Shown here: one piece after another, positions 43,325-56,200 of the stretch
How the letters are laid out: each line of letters begins with the position of its first letter
Numbering within the stretch: position 1 is the stretch's first letter
Assembly (NCBI RefSeq): GCF_000247815.1
Contig: NC_021674.1
Location: 14,211,562 to 14,275,561 of the forward strand
Reading direction: 5' to 3'
Source: Ficedula albicollis
Lineage: Eukaryota; Chordata; Aves; Passeriformes; Muscicapidae
Length of the DNA: 64,000 bases
Made by a program: the position numbers and the translations under genes
The notes under the pieces: model-generated
Seen by the model: only the letters and a program-made list of their open reading frames with translations
The model's database searches: none
What the model was told of the DNA's origin: nothing

Positions 43325-46300
43325 CTGCAATATTTTGTCATAATGAATTGCATCTCTTTGGTAAAAATAAAATTTATAAACATTTTAATTAACAGAGATT
43401 AGCATACAAAAAACTAAACTTTTGTAAATCGTCTTCAAAATGGGTAAAGGACTAAACCAGAGGAAAAAGGGTTAGAATTGGTCACCTACTGGCAAAATTA
43501 TTCTAAACAAACCCAAGGACACTGCTTATGCTACATTAGAAACAAGCTAACGGGAATGGTTTAAAAACAACTCTGGTTCATTTGATCAAAAAGCATTCTT
43601 ACAATTCACTTTTAAATAAATAATAGTTACAATGAATTGGCAATTATAAAATGTTTTATATCACTATATGGCAGTAACATAATACTTTTAATTATGCACT
43701 TCTTAGTTTGAAGAAATGTACATTTACAAAACAGACTTGATAATGGCACTGGCAGTTAGGTGTGAAGAATGTGCTTTAAGATAAAATAGCAGGTGCAACA
43801 TTTAAAATATTCTACCTTTTCTTTTCAATAAATATTTTGACCACACCATTATTAATGTGTATGAGTATACTTCACTTTAATTAAAGCTTGTACTTTTCAG
43901 GCTGATGAAAAGTTGCAAACCGCACAACTTCCATTTTACAGTTGGATTTAAAAACATTTGATGTGACTCCTGCAGATCAGTATTTAGGATTGGAATCTGA
44001 AAAACCAGTAGAGGTTTTTACAGTAATCACATCAGATTTACCCTGAACAGAGCAACCTCCCATGGACACAGGTCTCATACACTTCTTCACTGCATTTAAA
44101 GAACTGAATGTGGTTCATTAATACTTTTCTTGCCAAAATGTATCCAAGTCAACCATTGGCATCAACATTTTACATATGTCACTAAAAAAAACCCAAAGCC
44201 CAACAATCAAAATAACTTTTAATTATACTCCATTTATACTATATACACCAGGGTCTCTAACTGAGGTGGCAAATGAACCCGAACCAAACGGATATGTAAG
44301 AGAAAGGAAGGGCAGCTCTTCTCCCACTGCCAAGAGAGGTGTTCCACAACTGAGCTGTCGGTCCTTGCTGCCAAACGTGCGGCCAGAGGTCTGGGACAAC
44401 GTGGTGGGACAGGGCAGGGGCACAGCTCATCTGCCTTCCCCTTTGGAAGCAGAGAGGGAAGACAGCAAAGCAGGAAGAGCAGGAAGAGCATGGCCCTGCC
44501 ACACCACCCTGTGTCCCAGGGAAAGGCTGTGACTGCTCCCCCCTTCCCCAGGTCCAGTTCTCCCAGCTGTAAGGATGGATGGGATGCAGCTTCCCCTGCT
44601 AACTGCTGGTTAGGAACTGGCTCTCACTGGTCATTGCATATGGTGATTAAATGCACTGTTAGCATCCCAATCCTTCAGATATGCTGAAGTCATTGTCACC
44701 AGCTTCAGGGTTAACAGCAGCACAGCCACACTCCCAATAAGTATTAACCTCCTCAAATTTTATCTGAGGCAAAAAATAATTCAGAACCAAATCAAACCAT
44801 GGAGCTGACTATGAACACAGCTTCCAGAATACCTGGACTTTGATCCAGCTTTCACTGGAAGCTACAGAAAGCTGCAACCAGGTCAGCAGGAGCCAGGCAG
44901 CACACAGCACCCCTCTTCAACAGTGTGAAACTGAAATCATGGCACTGAGCAAAACCTCAGGCTGCTCACAGTATTTCTGTCTATCTGAATCCTCCTTTTC
45001 ACATTGACACAAACTCTGCCCTTTGCAGATTTCCACAAGAGTTCAAAAGCAACCCATGAGCAAGAAGAAGCAGTTCCACCAAGCATTCATACCTTCAGCT
45101 CCTGAAATCCTAAGGTTGGTACTTAGCTTTCCTTTAAATGGTGGGTTTTACCCCTACTACCCATCAGTAACACATCCAATATCAAATCTAATTGGCTAGT
45201 GCAGCACTAGTGGTAGTCAGAACACACACACGCCTGCACACACATTGCCCTGTTACAGGTGTAGGCTAACAAGTGCTCACACAAAGCAGGAATGAAGCAG
45301 AGTATTTTCCTTCCCTTTCAAGAAATAAAACAAATCATTCTTAAAACTGAATTGGAAAAAGAAAAAAAAAACCCACAAAAAAACCCTGAAAAGCCCATCT
45401 TTTTTTGTTTTTTCTCTCCTAGTGTTTGTGCTTTAAATTCCAAAACACAAAGAACCTTGAATATTTCACACTTGATCCAACAGCCATTGAGTCAGCAGGA
45501 GCACCACCGTTGTCTTCAAGAGGCACTGGAAAGGGCCCTCAGAGCAACAGACCTTCAGCAGCATGGCTGTGTTTGCATTGGAAGTAGACAGTTTAGGACA
45601 GAATTCATGAAGACACTGACAAATAAAAAAAATAAAAAAAAAAAAAGAAAAGAAGGGCAAAAAAACCCACATTAGTCTAAGAAAGGCATTCAAATAGCCA
45701 GGAAAATACTCCCTTAGGGAAAGGTTAACTTTTGGCTGAATCCAGCACTGTTTTCAACAGTGGACGTTGGTTTCCTAAGTGGCTCTGCTCCTAATTTTCA
45801 CCCAGCTTGCCCAACACCCAGTGGAAGCAGTAGCTTCACATTGGTGAGAACGTTTATGGCACATCATGCTACCTTTCACCAACAGGAAAGATGACCTTGG
45901 ATAGCTGTATACAATTCTGCAACATACTTAAGGCATCCTTGTATGTACAGTACTGTTAAAACCCACTCCAACAGAACTGCTTACCCATTTTTGAACAAAA
46001 AATTAAAAAAAAAAATGCATAATCTACAGGAAGATGTAAATAATCACCACTGATTTTAAGAGAAAAATAGTGATAAAGTTCAACATACCACAAAAAACAT
46101 TTTTTGGCTGAAGGGTGTCTAGGAACTATAAAGAGATTCTCTTATTGCAAAATGAATTTGAATCCTTTACATGGAAGTCAGAGCCCTTAGACAGAACAAA
46201 ATTCACCTCTGCAGATGGGGCCAGCAGAGATGTAAATATGATCCACAGTGTGCATCTGAACAAACGTATCTCTGAAAAAAATTAGTCAACTATTGAAAAG

Positions 46301-46391
46301 AAAAAAAAAATTAAAATTATCATTAAGAAGTATGCTTTTGGGTTTTCACAAGTCATGCATATCTTCTAATTTGAGAATATTAAATATTTTC

Positions 46392-46690
46392 TTTTTAGGT
46401 GGTGATTTAAAAATAAATGGCTAAATTATAGTTTGCGCCAAATATTAAAAAAAAAAGCAGTGAGTCCTCTTATGGCTTTGATCTCCCTTGTGAAGGGCAA
46501 AAGTAGAAGAGTATTGCCACAATTAAAAAAAATATATGTATTTTTTAGGTGGTGATTTAAAAATAAATGGCTAAATTATAGTTTGCGCCAAATATTAAAA
46601 AAAAAGCAGTGAGTCCTCTTATGGCTTTGATCTCCCTTGTGAAGGGCAAAAGTAGAAGAGTATTGCCACAATTAAAAAAAATATATGTAT
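46392..46690. repeat. FOXN2: Two-copy tandem duplication, 150-bp unit, in FOXN2 3' UTR
   Basis: TTTTTAGGTGGTGATTTAAA at 46392 repeats at 46542. The copies are almost identical apart from one A-run length and one edge base, and both end in the same ATATATGTA segment. It begins 22 bases past the stop codon. Confidence 0.95.
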
Positions 46691-46712
46691 ATATTCAACA
46701 CTGACAAACACA

Positions 46713-47230
46713 TTATTTTTTCCTTTGCTTGTGACAGTGGGTCTTTGCAGTACTTATTAAGGAACTCAAGCAGGTTTGGATGCCAGCAAGGTGGAGCAGA
46801 GACCCTGCTGCTTCCTTCAACTCCTCATCGATCTCCTGACACAGCTCCTCGAGTACTCTCTGGCTGGGCTGACTTTCCTTGGAGGTATCCACACAAGGCT
46901 GGGATGCATAGCCACTGTCTCCCAGAGGATCGTCTTCGTAGTCGCCGTCCGTGTCCACCTCGCTGTGGAAGCCCTCGCTGCCGTCGCTGCCGTCGCGGCT
47001 GCTCTTGGAGAGGAACTCGTAGACCTCGTCCAGGGAGGAGAGGGAGGAGACGCTGGAGCGGGAGGCGCAGCGCTGGGAGCCCATGCTGCTGGCGCTGTAG
47101 TTGTGGTCCTCGCTGGGGTCGATGCTGGCGGCCGCGGAGTCGCTCTCCTGCAGGGCTATGGAGCTGGCGGGATCGAAGGCGCTGCCGTAGCTCCTCTTCT
47201 TGGGTGTCTTCAGAGGCTGAGGTTTCTCAC
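46713..47230 (-). CDS. FOXN2: FOXN2 coding exon 5 (terminal)
   Basis: It completes Cys266 and encodes 267-437 then TAA. It carries the serine-rich and acidic patches and the conserved tail [20 protein letters not shown]. 518 nt. The first two thirds (about 46920-47200) is strikingly CpG-rich with G/C in third positions, unlike the AT-rich surroundings and the exon's own 3' end. Confidence 0.97.
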
Positions 47231-50200
47231 CTGTGGAAAACAGGATGTGTCAGTAGGCAAGCGCCCCAGGGAGATCACCTGCACCGTGTGCACACTGTGC
47301 CTAGCTGGCTGCAAGGGAAACTGAATTCCAGCATTTTAAGTCACGATGTGCCCATTTAACGTCACTCACAGAGGACAACAGTCACCACCTAATCTCAGCT
47401 AAGAGCTAGAGGAACAGAGAAGCAGCCAAGAAACTCTTCTTACTATCTAGCACAGAGAGGGCAGAGATAGAACTTTGCAAAAAAAAATCATAATTAACTG
47501 CAAAAAGAAAAAAAGGCTGCTTCTAATAAAACTCTTGCAATACTAGCTGAAAGAATAATTAAACCAGAATTACTTCTTGACTACCCTTTCTGTTTGGAAA
47601 CTAGACCATACTCGTTTCCTGAAATTTTATACAGAAAGTATTTAGTTATTGAGTAGAGAAGAAAAACAAGAGTAAAACGGCTTATGCTTACAGTCCAGCA
47701 TCCCTTGTTGAATGGAAGTATTTAACAGCATCATTGCAGTAGCAGCATCAATATCAGATTCTGTGAAGCAGAAGCAGCAAAATGTTAGAACTCAGGCAAG
47801 CCTGATAAGATGAGGTCTCTAAAATATACAAAGAATACATATAAATATATATATTTGCCTGTACTGGCCTACAACAAAGAGCAAGGGTGGGGGGAATGTA
47901 CAAACTCAGACAAAGCATGACCCTTGCTCAGTACTGTTCCAGATCAGCCTCATACCTTAACTATGACATTCAAAGGCCGAGTTCTCACGTTGCACTCACT
48001 GAAGCCAAGAATCAGTGACACAATTAGACGTTCATGTGACAATGCTGTTGCTATACTTAACAACTGCCTTTTGTTTGTACCAGTTGGGAGAGAAAGATTA
48101 GACACACGGCACAGCAAAGCACCTCAGCAGCTCCATACCCTGGCTGTGTGAATGCGCAAGGCTGAGAGCAGCCGTGCCCATTAACGCAGCACTAATTGAG
48201 CACAGCTCCCTCCTCCAGCAGAATTCTTCACACTAGTAAGTCAAATGGAAGAAATTGAGACTACACGGGGGGAAAGGGCACTGAACTGCTCAATCTAGGA
48301 AGCAAGGGGATCTAAATAATAAATAGGCACATATAAAAGATTGAGGTGAATTGTGGCACTGTCAGCTGCAGCGAGAAGCACTGTTGCAAAATGCCATCCC
48401 TTGCAGAGTAGATTGCTTACATTTCTGAAAGACACCTTGAGGACAGGCAGAGAGTGACATTCCTAACCAGAACAAGGTGAAAGGGAAAAGAAACAAGCAT
48501 GCCTTTCCCACTCACTTCAGGACATGCTCGTGCCCTTTAAAGAAGAGGAAATCCAATCCATTGTTTGGCTCACTTCTGCAATGGATGATGAATACTCCTT
48601 ACACAAGACAGAAATATGTATGGTGGACTAACCAGGGAAAAGAGGAACAAAGAGACAGCAAGCTCTCACAAGAGCCTGGGTGTCTGAGAGCAGAAGATCA
48701 CATCTGAGGTGTAGATAGGTATGTACATATGTATGAGCAGTGAGTGGAGAAAAGGGCTGCAAGGGACCAGCAGCAAGCAGAACAGGCTCTCAGTTCTGCT
48801 GAACTGGAACTGTGGGAAGGACTGTTAAAGCAAAACACCAGCAATGCCATTTTTTATGGCATTTGTTTTCTTCCCCATATTACAGGCATTAACTGTATCA
48901 CTGAATTTAAGGGGAGGGTAGCATTGGGAGGGGGATTCCTTATCTTGGTAACTGTCCCTAACTTCACCCCTGGTCAAGGAGAAATTTGAAGAACATGACA
49001 CCTTGGGAATGTTGTACCAACATGGGAAGGGGACTGAGATGCTGTTCCCAACACAGGTTATAAAATGTACACATTTTCCCCCTTTGTTTTCCATGCTTTA
49101 ATTTTAAATCCAGCATGCTTTAGGCTCTACCCCATTGTGCTCATACAACTATGTTTTTGCCTTCTGCTTTGGCTTTCTTTGGCAGAAACTGAGCCCTTGA
49201 ATTCATAGGTTATATGCACCCAACTGACAAAAAGAAGTAGAAAAATAAAGCATGAAGAATTACTGCTCCACTAGTGTAATGAGGAAGTGAAATATTCCCA
49301 TTCCTCACTTGCTATTTTACAGACATTTTATTTTATCATCTGGCGTTGGCATATAAGCATCACCTTGTTAAAATGACAAGCAAACAGAGGCATTAATGCA
49401 ATGCAGGATTACTACCTACAAAAAGTATTTCTGTACCTTAATACTCCCAAAGAATGAGGAGAGGCACTTCTGCAGTGGCTTCTTAGCAGTGCTCTGTCAC
49501 TGACAATGTGCTTCAGCTTCATTTGTGATTGCTCTTCTCAACAGTGCAGTATTTCCCAAATTTACACTTCTCCAGCAGAATGGCTGAGGAAGCACCTTAT
49601 TACAAGGAATTCTGTTCATCTGCACAAGAGTTGCCCTATGGGACCCCAGGAACATAAACCGCTTGCCTCTAATACCAGAGAAATGCTGAACAGGCTCCTC
49701 CACGAGCAAAAACCAAATGACACCAGATACCCATCGTTATTCTGGCAATGCTGGTGTAGCTAAATGGAAGAGGCAACAGCAGACTGACAACCTCCAAACC
49801 TGTCACAGGAGACAGCAGAAAAATCCTTAGGAGGAGAGGGAGGGATTTCTTGTTTTCTCCACAAGCCCTGAGAATCCCAGACCCAGCAGCCCTGCAGCAG
49901 CCAGCCAGCCAAGGGATGTTTCTTTGCCACCCAGATGCCACCACAGAACTCCAGGTGGAGTGCATGGTGATCATCACCTGTGGGCCAGGCTGCTGCTTGG
50001 TCTCCAGAAAGCCTTGGCTTTGCTGCCTAACCAAAGCTGCTGGTTTGTGGCCAAAAACTAAACACAACCTTCTCACCTCTAAGTCTACTGAGCCAGCAAA
50101 GTCAAGGAGCTGGATGTCTGATCAGGTCCCACTTGGGCAGTGCCTTTCACTATCCTGTTGAAAGAGGTGTAACAACACTCCTCTGAAACACATTTTGTTA

Positions 50201-53200
50201 GATTCAACCCTTTTAAAATTGAGTACCGTTCACTTTTCAGCATTTAAAAACCAAAGTTGTTATTCCTTTTGTCTAGGAAAAGCATAATTAAGCTTTATTA
50301 GCGAGGTGCAAGAGCTGTGCCCAACTGGCTCCTTCAAAAGAAATGCTGCAACTCCCAGTACACTTTCTAGCTCCCTCTTGGTACTACAGGTTTTATACAC
50401 TAACATTTTCTACCTTTGGTTCTCAGTTCTTGGTCTCCAATAAAACTGATAAAGAGATGTGCAGCTTTCAGATTCGTTTTCTACTGAACTCTTCATTAAG
50501 TAGGTCACACTTGGGAGTGATGCATGTGCTGAATATTTTGCTGTCAGAACAAGATGGCCCCAATTACACCTTGAAATTCACCTCATGGATTTAAAATTAA
50601 TACACAAATAGCTAATATAACACACATTCATTGTACTGCATGGGGGGGGGGGGAGTTTGTCGTCTAGCAAACACTTCAGAGCAGGGACAGAGACAACATC
50701 AGCTGGGCTGTGGTCCATGTTGGTGACCAATACCAGGGGAGGAGAGTGAAAGGAAATTCAAAGTTTACCTTTGAGAGATCGGCCATGATTCTGCTGAAGG
50801 ACCGAAGTCAGGTAGTGAGGGGACGACGACCTACTGGAAAAGAAATTCAACAGCTCAAATCCAAGCCCTGACTGGGCAGATGATTTGTACAAAGTACAGC
50901 AGACACAATATTATGATCATAGAAGGCTAAAAACAAAACCAACCCTATTCACCACAGGAAGGCAAGCAATTTCTGCTCCCTCAGTAGATGGCTCAGCACT
51001 GGTTCAGAGTTTGTGTAGCACTATTTAAGCCACCACCAGCACTTGGAAAATACCTTCAAATACACATACTAAGCAAAAATCTTGTTGGCAAGAGTGACTG
51101 ACTTCTACAGATTTTCTAAACCTGCCTAAAGGCTGGATTTTAAACAAAGGTATGTATTTTTCAGTACATAAAACCTACACTTGAACAAAACATTAGCTCA
51201 TACAGGGATGCTCAGAGGACAGGTAAGGACCACTTGTGATCATTTGCTTTTTGATGTTGATGCTATCCAGGGTGTTTTTTTATAACCAGACCAGCTTTGC
51301 ACGAGATAAAGAACCCTTAAATCCCTCACAAAATACAGGGCAAGTTAAAGCCTTCACATGGTTGTTTTTTTCTGCTACACACTCAGCCCTAATGATTCAG
51401 TTTCTTATAAATATATTAGTGAACAGTTAGAAATAACTACAACAAAAATAGTACACACTATTAAAATTGCATGAAATGTAGCAATGTGCATCTTTTATAG
51501 TGCTGCTGGAAGAATATGAAGGGTGATGACAGGATTTTCAAGCCCAACCTGCAACAGAAACTTCAGCTGAATGGCAAAAATGTGCAAAACTAAAGTTCAC
51601 TGTCTTGTATCTTTTCTTGTAGCAGCCACAGAGTGCAAAGGGAACCAATCCAACAACGGGTGAGGAAAAAGAAATTTAAAATAAAGGAAAGCAATGGTCT
51701 AATCCAAAATGGCTGGCTTTGCACACCTCAGATCCATTGTACAAAGAGATGCTAAACATCATCATACTTTTGTCTAACTCAGATCCTTCAAAAATCATGT
51801 TCACATAGAGCTCTCCCAAAGTAAATTAATGCCTGGTATTGATTAAGACAAGCCATGCATAAGGTATGAGCAAGATGAGGACTGTGGCTGTGCCCAGGGC
51901 TGTAATTCGTGTAGCACTAGAACCAGAATGCAGCCAGGGGCTTCACAGCGACTTGTTGAACAAGCTGTGCAGAAATAAAATGCATCAGGGATGCCAATCA
52001 TCTATGATAATACAAATTTCAGTGTCACTAGACACAGATTACAGTTTTGGAAAGCTTCTGCTCAAAGCAACAGCTTAAATTTTATTTTAAAATCGCGCTG
52101 ACTGATAGGCATACTCCTCACAAACACACTGTAAAATAATCATGAACACCAGTCTTCCCACAGGAAAATTCAGAGACTGTCACAGCTGAATCTTAGGATC
52201 ACTCTGAAGATAAATTTGGACAGTATTTCAGCCTCTCTCCAGCTGAACCTCTGGGCTTCCCCTCTCTCTACAAACAGGGAGATCCTTGGGGGCCCTTTCC
52301 CAAAATCAGGCCAGAATTTAAATCAAATCTAAGCATGTTTTTCTGTGTGTGAAGGAAAGTCACATGGATGTTTTTTATCATTGAAGGAAAATAAACCAGC
52401 TTTCATTAGGGAGCAGTTTGGTATCTTAATATGTTTTTTCTTATTTTCTTGTGCTCATAAATACAAGCACTGCAAAACCCTTCCCGTGTTGAAGTCAGTG
52501 GGAATTTTGCCATGTGGCTTCATTAGATCCAGGATTTCCTTGTGATTGTTGGCAAGTGTGACTAGTCCTTCAGTAAAGGAAAAAAAAAAGTTACCAAAAA
52601 CAACAGCTTCAAAATAAAGTCATCTTCCAAGTACTTTAGCATGCACGTGAAATGTCTCCTTCCTCACACCTAATTTTGGTATGCTGCATTTATCCAAGCT
52701 AAGTAAACCACACTGAATACAACTTTAGCTGATCCTGGAGATTTTAAAAGCTTAGGCTCTGAACACCCTGCCCTAGGCTGAGTCTGTCAATCCTCTGCAC
52801 CTCTGGCAGGACAGACAACGTCCAGAGGTCCCTTCCCATCTGTATTATTCTCTACATTTTAAAGTCTGGCTGTACTAACACAGACAGAGCATTGAAGCTT
52901 TCAAGGATCAAACCTTGAGCTGTACCCAAAACCAGAAGTCCATACCCTTACACAGAGACATTAAAGCCTGTAAAAGCATTATCTTCCAGAGCCAAATTAC
53001 AGTCATTTCACTAATCTTTATTCCTACAAACCCCAAGTAATACCATCAGTCATTTCATAGTTTCCAACCTGACTACTTCTTAATACTTATATGTTTAAGG
53101 GTTATTTTAGTAACACTCCCAATTCCAACAGAAAGCTGGAAAACAGGATACTTCTGCCTGGCTTGTTCCAGCCCAGGCTGGAGAGAGACAAGAGACAATT

Positions 53201-56200
53201 ATAATATAATATCCTGTGGATTACAAACCCCACTGGACAAGGTCATGGCACACAAAAATCTTGAGCCCCTAAGGCTTGCATGGGGTGCCAGCTCCCAGGG
53301 TCGGTGTCCTGTTGGACCCTGAGATTTCTGCTTGGTGAAATCCTGCTCCAGGAATCCCAGCTCCTACTGTTTGTTAAGGAAACTCCATGCAGTAAGGTTA
53401 AGGCAAAGGGCAATGTACAGACACCTTAATTATCTCTTATCTCACCCAAATTCTTTCCTGAACTAGACAAACCAGCTGCATGCCTTTCTCAGAACTGAGC
53501 TCACCCAACGTGCTGCTCTGCATTCTGTCCTCCTGCCTCCACAGGCTGACCCAACTGCTGCTCCTCTTCCTCTACTCAGGATACATGAGTTTGACTTCAA
53601 ATTCTCCAAAATTGCTTAACCTTAAAACTGTGTTGGTAAGAAGTCCTGGTTTCAAAAGTCTTGCATTCCCCATCTCAGATTACACTTATGGCAAAGGCTC
53701 TTTTCCATCCCTGCTTCAAAAGGCTTTTAAACAGCCTCAGAGAATAACAATCCTCTCAGAGCAGCATCTCAGCACTTCAGACTCTGGAAAAGTTGCATTG
53801 TTTTTGACAAAAGCACAGACACATTTTATATCCAGACAAGTGACTTACAGGAGAGGACGCTGACCTCCTCCACAGAGCAGCACCAGGCACCACTCTAGAA
53901 CAGTCCTGATGAACTGTGCTTGGAAGAGGATTTTGCTCCAGTTCCCAGGACTGCCTGCCCTCTTGGAGAAACTGGGCTCTCCAGAAAGCAGCCAGCACAC
54001 CCCTGACCTTCTTTTAAACTTCCCAAGTTAATAAGAGACTTCAACACACCCCAGATGTGCTATCTGGACAGCAGGAGCTCATTGCATCTCCCCACCTCAC
54101 TGAGCTGGTCTCACCTACGGCCCACTCAAATTCTGCTCTTGGGTGGCAGCAGATAACAGCCCTTCAACACTCTGCTACTGGAGCAATGTCCTGCTCAGAT
54201 GAGAACTTTCACCTACCTGGGTGGCGATGCTGGCGGAGTATAAAATGCAAGTGCTGAGGAAAAAGGCTGTTTTTTCAGTGCTTGGACAAGATTGGGTTTA
54301 TATTTTGGGTCAACACACCACAATGACCCTTTTCCATTCACCTGCAACGAAGAAACACAGCAAATTAGAAAATCCAGGACCAGGCTGGTACAGTCCTTTC
54401 TAATTGAGTATCCCCAAGCTGCAGCATAGTGCAATGACTGCAGGTTGGCAAGCACCACTGCACAGCTGATGCACAACATCCACAGGCAGCTCCATTGTGG
54501 ATGGTCCCAAAGTTAAGAAAATGGTCCTGAGACTCTCATTATACACTATGGAAGCACCCATCTTACAGGTCGGGATAGCATCTCCAAAACCCCCTCTCTA
54601 AAGCCTCATTCCCATCCCTATTTGTCCCCTAAATGCTGTAAACCTTATTTTAACACTCAAAAGCACAGCTGTGAGTTTAAGGATCTGTCCAGGCACCAGC
54701 AAACTGATCAGCAATCTTTTCTTTAACAGGTTTCTAGGTAAAGAAACCAAAGCACCTTCCCTTTGGTTTATATACTCATTGCTACATATACACATACTCA
54801 TTAAGCTTTACAGCACCCTGGAAAAGGATCTTGCTCAATGCCCAGCTACAAAATAGGTTGTTACCATTTTTTCAAAATCCGAAAACCTAATGAATGTATT
54901 TTTGATGCACCTAACAATGTAAGCAACCCTGTGCTTGTCATTCTTGATATTAAATTTAGGATATTGAAACTTAAGGAAGATAAAGCACCTCTTGCTTATC
55001 TCAAAGCTTTCCTCACAAATTTACTGACTAAAGAACCTATTTTTTTGAGCTTGCTAGTTCTTGCAACTTAAAGAAGAAAATTAGATAGGACATTTAAAAC
55101 AATTCTACAATCACTGACCTGACACATCAGCTAAAAGCTCTGCACGTAACAGCACCAGATTTTTGGGGGAAAACAGATGCTACAGAAATGGAAATATATA
55201 TAGCTTAAGGATGGGGTAGCTGTACACCTGAACAGAAGGTCCTTCTAAAGATTTTTGGGGGCAGAAACCCAAGCTTCATGGAGAAGCTTCTGTGAGCCTA
55301 CAGTGGCCAGCTGGCCTCTTCCTGCCAGAATCACAGGGGGCAATTATACCAATTTATGGATGGATGCTCCATGACTTACTCTAGATTAAAAAGGACTTAC
55401 AAAGCATGAGTCTGTGGTTCTATATAAGTCACAGAGTTTTCTGAGAAAATACCTTGCTAACAATAGAGAAAATCAAGCCAGGGAGAGCCCCAGCTGAGAA
55501 AGAAATGCAACTCTGCAATTGCTGCTGATGCCACTGCCTTTAATAAAGATCTCTGAGCTGCTGCATGGCTCCAAGTTTGTTGTTTGTTTTTTTTTTTTAA
55601 CCTGAATCTTCCTTATACTTACCTTTCCATGCTAAAACTGAGCACAGCCTGTAAGATACTTATCAAGAAGCTTATTTTTAATTAATAAACAGCCATGGTG
55701 GCTGGCAGGATGATTTATCCACCCAGGTACTAATAGGGGGTATCCTTCCAACTGGCTCTATCCATCATCTCAGTGACAGACTAGCACCCTGATCTTTTTC
55801 CTGCACCTCTCCCACATCCCTTTTCCCAGTAGCCCAACCAAGGGCAACCAGCTTTTTTTCTTCCCCCCTCCCTTTCACAGTTTGGAGGCTGTTGCCCCCA
55901 GGGTGCATCAGGAAGTCTCCTGATCAGCAAACCACTTCTCTACAAGGTTTATTTGCTACTTTAGGTGAGCACTTTCTCTTCATGCCTCATTCAACTCAGC
56001 TGCTGGGAGACAGTTTCCTTCTTTGATCTTCCCAGCAAGGTACTCCTCCAGTTTGCTGCCCTGACAACAAAACACGAGGATTTTGGGTGGGTATTGCAAC
56101 AGCAAGCTGAACCCAGGCACACCCTGAAGCCATCCAGATACTGACAGATCCAATGCAACAGGCAGTAAACAGGGTGACTTCTTCTTTGGGTCATGTGTAA

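Larger units (their letters stand above)
43300..46712 (-). other. FOXN2: FOXN2 3' UTR (extent inferred)
   Basis: AT-rich sequence following the FOXN2 stop codon with no intervening exon. The distal boundary is placed after the AATAAA at 43324-43319 (minus strand). It contains a 150-bp tandem duplication just after the stop and many A/T-rich elements. A long AU-rich 3' UTR is usual for FOXN genes, but alternative ends are likely. Confidence 0.5.

Noticed and set aside
46685..47359. Plus-strand open frames of 224 and 182 codons
   Set aside because: They are antisense shadows of FOXN2 coding exon 5, produced by its GC-rich third positions.
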